A stretch of 64,000 bases of DNA from Sequoia sempervirens (lineage: Eukaryota; Streptophyta; Pinopsida; Cupressales; Cupressaceae): assembly GCA_007258455.2 (NCBI GenBank), contig VDFB02252616.1, forward strand, positions 121,725,394 to 121,789,393. The letters are read 5' to 3'. Both the position numbers and the translations under genes were made by a program. Shown here one piece after another: positions 1 to 9,227 of this stretch (position 1 is the stretch's first letter; every line of letters starts with the position of its first letter). The notes beneath the pieces were generated by a model. The model was not told the origin of the DNA and did not search any database. It saw nothing but the letters and a program-made list of their open reading frames with translations.

Positions 1-1404
1 GTAAATTGAGGTAAGGCTACTACTGACTATACTGTTAAACTTGGTGTTTCGTGGGTTTTATTTCTCTTCGCAATATCACTCAGGATTAAGTGCAGCGTTC
101 CTGAGTCTTTTCAAGCCAACTCCCTAGGTGGTTAGGCAGCACTTTTGTTGGGTACACAAAGGCGAGACTACCGGACTTTTACCATTCACATAGCCTGGGA
201 TTGCCTGGCCTCAGACAGTTGGTGCATATCCCTTGCTGAAAAATATCTCCAAAGCTGAGTAATGAACTTGGGTGTTGTGATATGCGTGTCTTGAGTTTCA
301 CCGGTGAAAAGTTAAATCACTTGTCTATAATCATCCCAAACTTCTTTCATCCTCCTTGTAACAGTAAAACTGAGGTGGACTAATGCCAAACACATTAGGT
401 ATGGAGTTGCAACTGATTTGCAGGAGACCTTCCTTTATTGCATCTTTGAGACTCTTGTGCATTCTCTTTCATGGCAGTGTGATTGAGGGTGGGGTTTGAT
501 GGGGCAGGTGCATTGTCACTTTAAATACAAAAATGGGCTTTTTAACAAGTTTTATGCTTGTTTGAATCGAGAATCATTGTAAGATGTTTGCTGCCATTAG
601 TGCTAGCGGTTTGTGAAAGAATGATGGTGATAAATCTGCTTTCTAATTTTGGTGGGTTTGTAATGAGTAGTAAGTAACTTTGCACGGTTAATAGAATAGA
701 ATATAAAAGGTTGTAATGAGTAGTAAGTAACTTTTATGGTTAATAGAATAGAATATAAAAGTAAACCAAACCAACTGCAAAAAACAAGGGCATGGAAAAT
801 GCTATATACATGCTTTCGCCAATAAATTTATATCAGAATAATTAGCTCAGGATTCTAGAGGGTACAAAATGGGGTTAGCCATTTAAGAAAAGCTTATCGA
901 GGAAGTGAACTAGGTTTTTTCTTTTCTTTTTGGTTGTGTTTTTTGTGAAGAAAGTATTGTATTTATAATTTGGAGTAATTACAAGGAAGGGTATGTAGAC
1001 AACATCAGACCTCCTTCCAAAAAGTCAATGTCAGCCGTTACAGAGTTTGATCAGCTGAGAAATAAAGCTGAAGATCATAAGAGAAGAAAAATCATATGAT
1101 ATTGACTAACCAGGGAGAAAAAAATAGCTGTTCTGAGATACATATTTAGTCACTAGAGAGAAAAGAAAGCCAGGAAACAATGAACCATGAACAACTAAAG
1201 AATATATAGAAGAGGATTGCTAGTAATAAGACTTAGAAAACAGTTATGTTTTCAAGAACAATGATAACCATGAGGGGGGTGTGGGCGACTTCACTCATTC
1301 ATGCTGTGTGGTTGCCAGGAGTTGGTAGTCGTTTGAGCATTAACAGGGACCTGCTGCCAGTTGGGTCCTTTCATGGCTTGATTATTGGATCACTCAATTT
1401 GGAA
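1..1404. other. Unassigned flank, no gene recognised
   Basis: No open frame of useful length and no recognisable TE domain on either strand. It holds one tandem duplication, listed separately, and otherwise low-complexity AT-rich plant intergenic DNA. It ends where the terminal bases of a minus-strand LTR begin. Confidence 0.5.
658..761. repeat. Tandem duplication of about 52 bp
   Basis: Two adjacent copies (658-709 and 711-761) share the core TAATGAGTAGTAAGTAACTT and the tail AATAGAATAGAATATAAAAG. They differ by a few bases (GCACGG versus TATGG) in the middle. No coding content. Confidence 0.85.
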
Positions 1405-2310
1405 TGTAATGTCCCCTAATTGGGGTATGCCCGATTTTGCCCAAAAGTAACAATTCCAACAATATAATTTGTTTTACAAATAGTATTCTAAAATTAAACA
1501 TATAAAAGTTATTGAACTTAAGATTAAATGAACAATTAAGATAAATAACATTGTCTAATTGGACCTAATCTATAGTTTCATTTCCAATAACCAACCATAG
1601 TAAGGATTGGAGAGGAAAGCACGATAGGGTGCCCGGAGACTGTTCAACACAATTAAGCCCAAGAGCGTGGCATAACACCCCTTGGTCCACAAGTGGCAAG
1701 AACTCCTGTTACCATCCAACATGGGGTGGCCTACTTACATTGTGGAACTGGTCTGCTGCCTCTCCCAATCATGTTTCCTTGCTAATCCATGCCTGATTGG
1801 TTACAGGGAAACAAATAGATTAAATTAATAATTATAAGAGCCTTAAATAGATTTGCAATTCCCATTAGTAACTAGGTTAAAGATACATAAGAGATTATAT
1901 ATATAAAAACATTATACTCCATCATGATGCATACCAATCACTTATTAAATTCAATGGCTGCTGCTTTTCTGAATGCAGATATTTATTTATTATCTGATCT
2001 CCTTCGATGCCTCTTTCATTTGAAATGTTCCTCTTTTTATATCTTGTGGTGGGGAAGAGTCACCTCTTTCCACTCCTTACCTTTGTAAGGGGCATATCTC
2101 TTCAAAACCCAAATGCTGCCTTGTCTTGTTAATGACATGCTTTCCCAAGCGTTGCCTTTAATCTTTTTATTAATTACATGTTTATTAATTACTTGCCTTT
2201 ATGGAATTGCCGCCCATGATGTCCTTTGTATTTTTCATTCCTTTGCTATTTTATTTCTAGCGGCGATCTCATTCTTATTGCTGCAGGGTCTTACGGGTGG
2301 GGGCATGACA
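1405..2310 (-). mobile_element. 3' LTR of a Ty3/gypsy element (family LTR-1)
   Basis: Read on the minus strand it begins TGTCATGCCCCC just after the chromodomain coding region and ends GGGGACATTACA, so the termini are imperfect inverted repeats of TG...CA type. A TATA-like ATATAAAAAG lies near 2035. The first part overlaps the end of the polyprotein frame by about 25 codons. A second copy of the family lies in opposite orientation at 8136-9227; both share the segment around the words CTCTTGGGCTTA and GGGCACCCTAT. The element's 5' LTR is not in the window. Confidence 0.75.
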
Positions 2311-3393
2311 GTCCACCCTTCCCGAGAATGCTTGTCCTCAAGCAATTTCAAATTTGGGTGATCAAATAATTCTGCTCCTTCCCAAGTGGCGTCCTCTATA
2401 GGTAGACCCTTCCATTTTACCAGATACTTAGGGATAGTCTTGTTTCTTAGCTTCTTTTCCTGCATATCAAGAATGGCTTCGGGTTCCAAAATCAATTTAC
2501 CTTCATCATCGAGTGGAGGTAATTCTAAACATGGAGTAACATGCTTTCCCAACACCTTTTTGAGTCGAGACACATGAAAGACATTATGGATTCTACTATT
2601 TGCCAGTAGTTCCAACTCGTAGGCAACCTCTCCTACCCTTCTTAAAATCTTGTATGGTCCATAGAATCTGGGTTTAAGCTTCTCGGCTCCATTTACCTTG
2701 ATTGATGGTTGCTTATAGGGTTGTAACCTTAGAAAAACCAAGTCCCCAACTTCAAATGTCCTTTCAGTCCTTCTTCTATCAACATATATCTTTTGTTGGT
2801 TTTGTGCTTGATGTAGATTATCTTTAAGTGTATTCATAATGTCTATATTTTGTTGCACAAAGTCTTTGGCCCCTGGTACACGACTTCCTTGGAGGATTAA
2901 ACTCCCAAATGAGGTTGCCTCATACCCATACAAGGCCTTGAAGGGACTCATCCCTATTGACATATGATGGGTTGTGTTATAACAAAGTTCCCCGAGGTGC
3001 AACCACTTGATCCAAGCATTTTGTTGCTCCGTAACGTAGTTCCTTAAGTATCCTTCCAACCATTTGTTTACAATTTTTGTTTGCCCATTAGTTTGGGGAT
3101 GGTAACTTGTACTTGGCGTGAGTTCTATTCCTTCTAGTCGGAAGAGTTCTTGCCAAAACAAGCTAAGGAATTGGTTGTCTCTGTCGCTGACTATGTTTCT
3201 AGGTAGGCCATGTAATCTGAAAATCTCTTTGAAGAAAACATCGGCTACTTGAGGAGCTCTATAGTCTGTGGACATTGCAATGAAATGTGCATACTTGGTA
3301 AGGTGGTCCACCACTACATATATACAATGTATGCCTTGCACTATGGGAAGCTCGGTTATGAAATCCATGGAGACACTTTCCCATATTTGAGTT
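2235..3393 (-). pseudogene. Ty3/gypsy integrase core and chromodomain (truncated)
   Basis: The open frame 3368-2235 (377 aa) starts inside the integrase core. MDFITELP opens the catalytic region, DRDNQFLSLFWQ carries the second acidic residue, and STSYHPQTNGQT is the typical third-motif neighbourhood. Next come the GPY/F-type region (KPRFYGPYKIL), VFHVSRLK, and a C-terminal chromodomain with YLVKWKGLPIEDATWE. This combination identifies a chromovirus-type retrotransposon, whose integrase tail directs insertion to particular chromatin. Everything upstream (gag, protease, RT, RNase H, integrase zinc finger) is missing here because the homology stops at about 3393. The stop codon lies inside the 3' LTR. 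It cannot work alone; the surviving frame is intact, so decay is recent or mild. Confidence 0.93.
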
Positions 3394-5994
3394 GCTCTTT
3401 GTCTCGCTATGAAGTCTAGTATTACTTGGTATTTTGTCGTTTTGGTTTAATTTAAGGTTCTGATTAATTATTACTTTAGGATAATCTATTAAAGTTACAA
3501 GTCATTTTAATAATTAAATAAATGCTTTTATATTATTAGAGGTCATGATAAAATAAAATTTCAGTTGAAGTTAATAAATATCAAATAATAATAAATAAAT
3601 AAATAAATATAATAAAATAAAATTTAAATAGTAGGAAATGATTTGTTTGGTAACGAGAGTTATTATAACAGTTAAATATGAGGATATTTTGGGGACTGGT
3701 GAGTTGGAAGATGCACATGCATTGGTTGTTTTCATAACTGCCGATGGTGGAAAAGGGGAATAAAGGAGCCACTATGAGCACTAGAGTTTTTTTGGGGGGG
3801 GCAGAGCATCAAACTAGGATAACTCTCATTCTTGCAGGATGAATATTGGTTTTCCCATCGCCCTTAACGTGCATCTCACCTTCTGTTGAATAATTTAGAG
3901 AAAGCTTCATTTGATGAGGTCTGACAACCATATCATTCTATGCATAAAGGAAAGTCTATGCCTCATGGTCGGAGGTTGGTGCATCTCGAGAGGCGTTTTG
4001 CTTCGGCCGTTATGTTTAGCAACGAGAGTACAACTATTACAGGTACTTGTCGAATCCCTCATCTTAATATGATAATGTTTGGATAGATTAAACCACGTAG
4101 TGCATGCTTGTCTCAGTTAATAGAATTAGGCAGTCCACTCATTTACTGCTCTAAAATATAGATCCGTGGATGATTTTAGATTCGCCTGCTTAAAACGTGT
4201 GAAGAAAAAGCTTATGGTATCTTTTTTGAGAGCTTCCTTGCAGATTCTATTTTGTTCCCATTCTGCAATCATCACATTTCTTGGGATGCCATCTCTCTGT
4301 GGTTTTCTGTCAAACAATTCGTATGCCCTGTCCTCGCTTTCACAATTCGCATTCATGCCGATCAAGGCATAGGTAACTTTGATATTGACAAGCTCCCCTT
4401 CGTTTTGTTTTGATGGATGACCATACCCTGTTCCAAAACTCCCATTTTGGCACGGGCAGGGGGGATGTTGGTAACGACTGTGGAACTAGGCATTACACCT
4501 GCCAATGTGTATCCTTAGAGTTTACTAAAACTTCTTCAACAAATCCATTTAATTCGAATGTTTCTATCATTATAGCCTTGAAAGTTTCTAAAGCCTTTTC
4601 AACAAATTTAAATTTTATGCATTTAGCTTGGCACCGAGATTTCCCTTCATGGCATAGACGCAGGATCTTCTTAACCTGAGCGGGTTTTATCACCTTATTA
4701 TGCCTTTCTTCGGCTATTTGCATAGACGTTAGCTCCATGTAGAATTCTCCTAATTTTTGTAAAATCATTTCGAGAGTGTCCAAACCATTCTGATTCAAAT
4801 CTATTTTCTTCACTCACTTTCGTTGTTTGGAATGAATAAAAGATTGTCAAATTGAGGCGTGTAATTAGTATAGAAGACATTATTACAACGAGCATCATAG
4901 CTACTTTTCTTCCGTTTAGTGATCTACTGGTTTTTCTTCTCGGCTGGAGGAAACTCCCACAACTTCTGGTAAAACATAGTCGTTATATAGGTTTTTTTTA
5001 TATTTCCTAATCTAATGTATGCATTACAAACTTTAATGCGAAACATTAATTCGGTAAATCCAAAATACCCTGCTGTCTTCATTTGCCAAGTCAAATTTCT
5101 CTGTCTTCGCATAGATCTTCTGTTTGATTTGATAAGTGTCTTGTAATTTTGAACTTTTTATGATATTCGATAAATATATCGTGTTTAGTTTGAAATGGCT
5201 TCTTAGGCAGTGATTCACTTGTTTTGGTATCCGTATGGAGCTCACCACAGTCTTTCTTTAATCGATAACCGATTTGAAATATATGTATATGTACGTGAAT
5301 GTGTAGGTCTGGTATGTGATCCTTTATATAAGTTTTTATTGCTGTTGTTAGCAGCAGGCTGTAGATTATTAATGTCTTTGTTTATTTGATCAATTTATGC
5401 CAGAGGAACCTCTTCTTCTCTACCCACCTCATCACCATATTAAAGTTTCTTCCAAACTATAAATTCGTAGGTGATGCCTTAGGATGTAGTGATACTCATG
5501 CAAATAAATTCGATATCTTCCATTATAGACTAGAGATCAAGCGAGGTTATGCCTAAATCATACTTTAAAATACTAGGCAGAATACTTCTTACAAATTGCA
5601 AGGTATTTTATATTGGATCCTTAGCACTGCCATATTCGGATTTGAAAAGTTCCTGCATCTCTTTAAATTTTAGCAATATAGTATCTACTCTGGATCCACT
5701 AATGATTCCATTGATTTATCTTAGACTATGGCGAGATACTATGGAGGATGGAGTTTATACTACCTCTAGTTATTATGCCTTAGATACTTTAATGTATGAC
5801 ATCTTGGTAATCAAAAGTAATATTTGGTTAATATACTGAAACTTGTTAGAATAGTTAGTATTTGAGGATCATTTTCATCAATAAGAGATCAAAGTGATGT
5901 TCATCAACAAGAAACATTTTTAGCTAATGATTAGGTATTCACTTACCAACATTGTGTATTAGTTTCCTTTGGGGTTGTGTGGCGGGGCGTTACA
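3394..5994. other. Segment between two gypsy fragments; right end LTR-like
   Basis: This 2.6 kb stretch separates two gypsy fragments that overlap in integrase content. Its right edge, GGCGGGGCGTTACA preceded by CCTTTGGGGTT, closely matches the LTR end at 46500-46530, so an LTR of that family (LTR-G) ends at 5994. The left edge is not resolved. The middle carries PPR-like coding relics on the minus strand. Outside these, small frames on both strands have no recognisable product. Confidence 0.45.
4126..4600 (-). pseudogene. Pentatricopeptide-repeat (PPR) protein fragment
   Basis: The minus-strand frame 4365-4126 reads AYELFDRKPQRDG, then RNVMIAEWEQNRICKEALK, then NLKSSTDLYF. These correspond to the plant PPR pattern of a linker ending in LFD.MP.RD, then a W-N-A-MIAGYAQNG-type helix and an EAL helix. 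Upstream, in another frame, AGVMPSSTVVTN and AKMGVLEQGMVIHQ are the next-but-one repeat elements, followed by VTYALIGMNANCESEDRA (compare NALIDMYAKCG). PPR proteins bind organellar RNA for editing, splicing or stability. Frameshifts and stops break the frame, so this is a relic of about two repeats. No organelle presequence is visible. The family call is firm; the parent gene is not identifiable. Confidence 0.75.
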
Positions 5995-6515
5995 TGAGGA
6001 GCTCTATAGTCTGTGGACATTGCAATGAAATGTGCATACTTGGTAAGGTGGTCCACCACTACGTATATACAATCTTTGCTTTGCACTGTGGGAAGCCAAG
6101 TTATGAAATCCATGGAGACACTTTCCCATATTTGATTAGGTATGGGTAGGGGTTGTAGGAGGCCCGTTGGATAGATCTATTCTGCCTTGTTCCTTTGGAA
6201 AGTCTTGCATTCTTGAACATGTTTTAGGATGTCTTTCTTGAAACCTTTCCAAGAATATTTCCCTCTTTCTTGCTTATAGGTTTTATAATATCCTTGGTGG
6301 CTGGCTAAGGGGTTGTCATGGTATTCTCTAATGATCTTTTCCTTTATCTTTGAGCCTGGTACAAGATATATCCTATCTTTGTATAGGATGAGTTCTTCCA
6401 CCACTTTATATTCTTCATTTTGTAGATTTTCTTCTAAGATGTCACTTGCTTGTGGATCTTTGGTGTATTCAGCAATGATTGAGTTCTTCCAATCTGCGAA
6501 AATGCTTGTTATGGA
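5995..6515 (-). pseudogene. Ty3/gypsy integrase zinc-finger region (second copy)
   Basis: The minus-strand frame 6404-6177 reads VEELILYKDRIYLVPGSK, then IREYHDNPLASHQGYYKTY and ILKHVQECKTFQRNKAE, the H-H-C-C integrase zinc-binding domain (the second cysteine is changed). Downstream on the minus strand it continues through 6137-5995, about 94% identical by eye to 3246-3393 of the other gypsy fragment. The coding continues upstream across the hAT-like insertion at 6516-7766 into RNase H at 7767-8135, so it is one gypsy fragment split by a DNA transposon. An in-frame stop follows the zinc finger. Confidence 0.85.
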
Positions 6516-7766
6516 CTATGCTCCACAGGGTTTCGGGGACGGGGACGGTAGGGTATGGTGGGACGAGTTTTCGGTAAGGGGGTACTTTTGGGCCATTTTT
6601 TAGGGGATGATAGGGGACGACTGATAAAAAATAAGGAAATTTTTAAAAATATAGAGAAATTTCAAATATTCATATCATAACATTGATAAAGCATTCATCA
6701 TAGACATTGTAGAAGATTAATACATAACATTAGACTTGAATTGAGTTTCACATGAGAATTGACAAACAAACTAAGGAAATTCAAATGCTTTCATTGTGAA
6801 TGTACATATATATTATATAAGAATTATAAAAAAATTCCCAAAGGCTCCAAGTTTCAACTATAAAATGACAAAAACATAGAAAATATATGACTCCAAGTTA
6901 AATGGGCCTTTTGCATAGGTTTTGAGGACTTCAGAAGGACATTCAAATGGGTTTGAAGTTGTTGGCCCTGCTACACTCCCATTGCCTGAAGAACCCCCAA
7001 TGGCTGCCATACTTCTATGAGTTCTACTTTTAGTCTACTTCTTTCATGCATTTGAACCTCAAACTCCTCACTATCATTACTAGTAATCTCATTGCTGCTC
7101 ATGATTTTTTTTGGTTAAGAATTGAAAAGAGAGCTGCAAGTTCAAATAAAGGAAAAAATAAACTCACAATGCCCTTCCTATGTGGTAAAAAAATTGAAAA
7201 AAACTTGAAGAAATGGAAAACAAATTGAAAAAAATCAAAAAACAAATGTAAAATGAAGAACTTACGTCTAATGAAGTAGATTTGATGCCCTAGTCTCCCC
7301 TTTCAGCTGCTGTTCTCTCCTCTTTCACTTGCTGCTCTTCACCTCAAGTTTGCAAATGTCAAAATGAGAATGTTTTTTTTTTTAGTTGTTTTGATTAGTC
7401 AAGTAGGTTTGGGTTTGGTTTAATGGGGTGGGGCGGTCCTTGTGGGCCCATCCATCCCCTTTTTTTTTAATTTAAAAATGTGTTTTTTAACAAAAAAATA
7501 AAGTAAGATGTTGCTGGGCCATAGGGGATGGCTAGCAGTCCCTGGGATGGTTAGGGGACTTCTAGAAGTCCCCTAATTGTCTCGGGGACTATGAGCCATC
7601 CCCTAAGTCCCCTGCAAGTTTCTGAACCGTTTCAGAAACGTTTCGTTTTTTTGATTGCAAAAGGGGACGGGTAGGGGACGTTTCCTGGCCGTCCCCGCGT
7701 CCTTGTACCGTCCCCGGTACGAGAAACGGGGTAAAAGGCCAGGGGACGCGTCCCCGTGGAGCATAG
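6516..7766. mobile_element. Non-autonomous hAT-like DNA transposon, 1251 bp
   Basis: Perfect 11-bp terminal inverted repeats (CTATGCTCCAC at the left, its complement at 7756-7766) are flanked by an 8-bp direct duplication GTTATGGA at 6508-6515 and 7767-7774. An 8-bp target-site duplication is the hallmark of the hAT superfamily. Both ends are rich in GGGGAC/GTCCCC words. The element interrupts a gypsy RNase H-integrase reading frame. Only a small possible frame is visible inside; no catalytic transposase domain. Confidence 0.85.
6858..7010 (-). CDS. Small ORF in hAT-like element, possible transposase N-terminus
   Basis: A 50-codon frame begins MAAIGGSSGNGSVAGP, continues NPFECPSEVLKTYAKGPF, and stops at 6858-6860. 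It could be the leading exon of a lost transposase, given the low-complexity Ser/Gly/Thr start, but no zinc finger or catalytic motif follows. Treat it as a weak candidate. Confidence 0.25.
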   Translation of the reverse strand: MAAIGGSSGNGSVAGPTTSNPFECPSEVLKTYAKGPFNLESYIFYVFVIL

Positions 7767-8135
7767 GTTATGGAGCATAAGTAGGGTTGGTGAGACAGGG
7801 CATCGACTACAATATTGTTCTTCCCTTTCATGTATTCTATGTCAAGATTATAAGCTTGTAACTTGTTGACCCATTTTTGTTGACGGTCATTTAAATCCTT
7901 TTGATTTAGGAAAAACCTTAGGCTGCTGTGGTCGGTTTTTACAATGAACTTCCCACAGACTAAATATTGTCTAAATTTGGCTAGTTCATGCATAATGGCT
8001 AACATTTCTTTGTCATAAATGGAGTAATGTTTTCAGCCTTTGTGAACTTGCGACTTTCGAATGCAATCGACTTTCGATGGAATTTACTAACTAAAAGCAG
8101 CGATTGAAGTTTAACGGACACATCCATTTGGAATG
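7767..8135 (-). pseudogene. Ty3/gypsy RT tail and RNase H (truncated)
   Basis: On the minus strand the RT-RNase H junction is recognisable as SIAFESRKFTKAE, followed after a frameshift near 8000-8030 by MLAIMHELAKFRQYLV, KTDHSSLRFFLNQKDLN and WVNKLQAYNLDIEYMKGK, then NNIVVDALS. These are the second half of the gypsy RNase H domain with its TDH and D-ALS motifs. It is cut at about 8135, where an opposite-strand LTR begins, and continues downstream beyond the hAT-like insertion. Confidence 0.85.
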
Positions 8136-9227
8136 ACACCTCTCCACAAAAGACATATCTTTTGAATAGCATAAATATTGAAGGTGGAATCAAATGAAGG
8201 CATCATGAAAAGAATTATTAAGAAATAAATCTGCATACAGGAAAAGCAGTAACTACAGATATAATCAGTAATTGATATACATAGCAGGAAAAATATGCAG
8301 AACAAGAGATATATACAGATCTTAAAGAAGTAAATAACAGGCTCGAAAAGTGATAGTATGATTATCAATATATATATATGCAAGGGTGATTATTGTGAGT
8401 TTAGAAACTAACTAGTAATAATTATAGATAGATATATCTATATGAATAAATGTATTTTATTCGATTATGCAATAATGATGGTTGCAACAATTATTGAGTC
8501 TTATAAGTAATTATGACTTTTTAATATAAATGTGGATAATAGATTCTAACTCGTTTGATTTACACTAAGCAATCATATGGAGGGGAAGAGAAAATGCAAA
8601 GAAGGGGAGCAGATATGAGATCACTATCTAAGTAGACCACCACATGCTGGATGTCCAATGTGCCTGCCACTTGTGGCCAAGAGGGTGAGTGTCCGCTCTT
8701 GGGCTTAGATAGGAGGATTTGCGGGCACCCTATTGCAATTTCCTTTCCAACCTCTACAATGGTTGATAGTTGTAATTCATATTGTATTATCAATCTGGTC
8801 ATAAATTATTAAGGCCTCTATAATTTGTTCATGGGAAGAAGAGCTGGAAGTACGTGAATGGGGTGGAGAGATTCCTTGCTAGATAGACAAGGGGGTTGAC
8901 TACCCACCCTTGGGCTTAGAAGTAGGAAAGACTCCTAGCACCCTCTTGAGGTTCCTTCTCTAATCTTCCCCAATGATGGATTATTGAAGGGACAATAATT
9001 CAGAATCAGCATTGTGAATTACTCATCTAGATCAGCACATATATATGTTAAATAGTGTAGTGGATGTGACAATACTAATAATCAATTAATTATATTATAT
9101 TATGAATCATTGGCTAACATTATTGCAGGGTTAAACTAGAGTCTATCAGAAATTGTAATTTAATAAAATATGTCTCTTACTTGGAAATTGTGATTTTAGG
9201 GCAGTATACCAAATGGGGGACATTACA
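8136..9227 (+). mobile_element. 5'-truncated LTR of family LTR-1, plus strand
   Basis: Homologous in opposite orientation to 1405-2310: the starts align at the GACACCTCTCC/GACTCTTCCCC words and at CTGCATACAGGAAAAGCAG, and the end is GGGGGACATTACA at 9227. The first few hundred bases of the LTR are missing, so this copy abuts gypsy coding sequence of the other strand. It contains an extra internal copy of the CTTGGGCTTAGA segment (see repeat). No PBS follows; the next base belongs to a LINE. Confidence 0.7.
8571..8975. repeat. Internal duplication within LTR-1
   Basis: Segments 8571-8780 and 8821-8975 both contain a GGGGAAGAG/GGGAAGAAG start, a CTTGGGCTTAG core, a CACCCT word, then TTCC...CTC(T)A and an AATGGTTGATAG or AATGATGGATTA tail. 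The minus-strand LTR at 1405-2310 has only one such segment, so the duplication is specific to this copy. Confidence 0.6.

Noticed and set aside
5033..5250. Minus-strand frames resembling a PPR E/DYW segment (KQKIYAKTEK; TWQMKTAGYFGFTELMF)
   Set aside because: It would lie upstream of the PPR repeats, the reverse of the normal order, and the cysteine/histidine signature of the DYW domain is not seen. Too weak to annotate.
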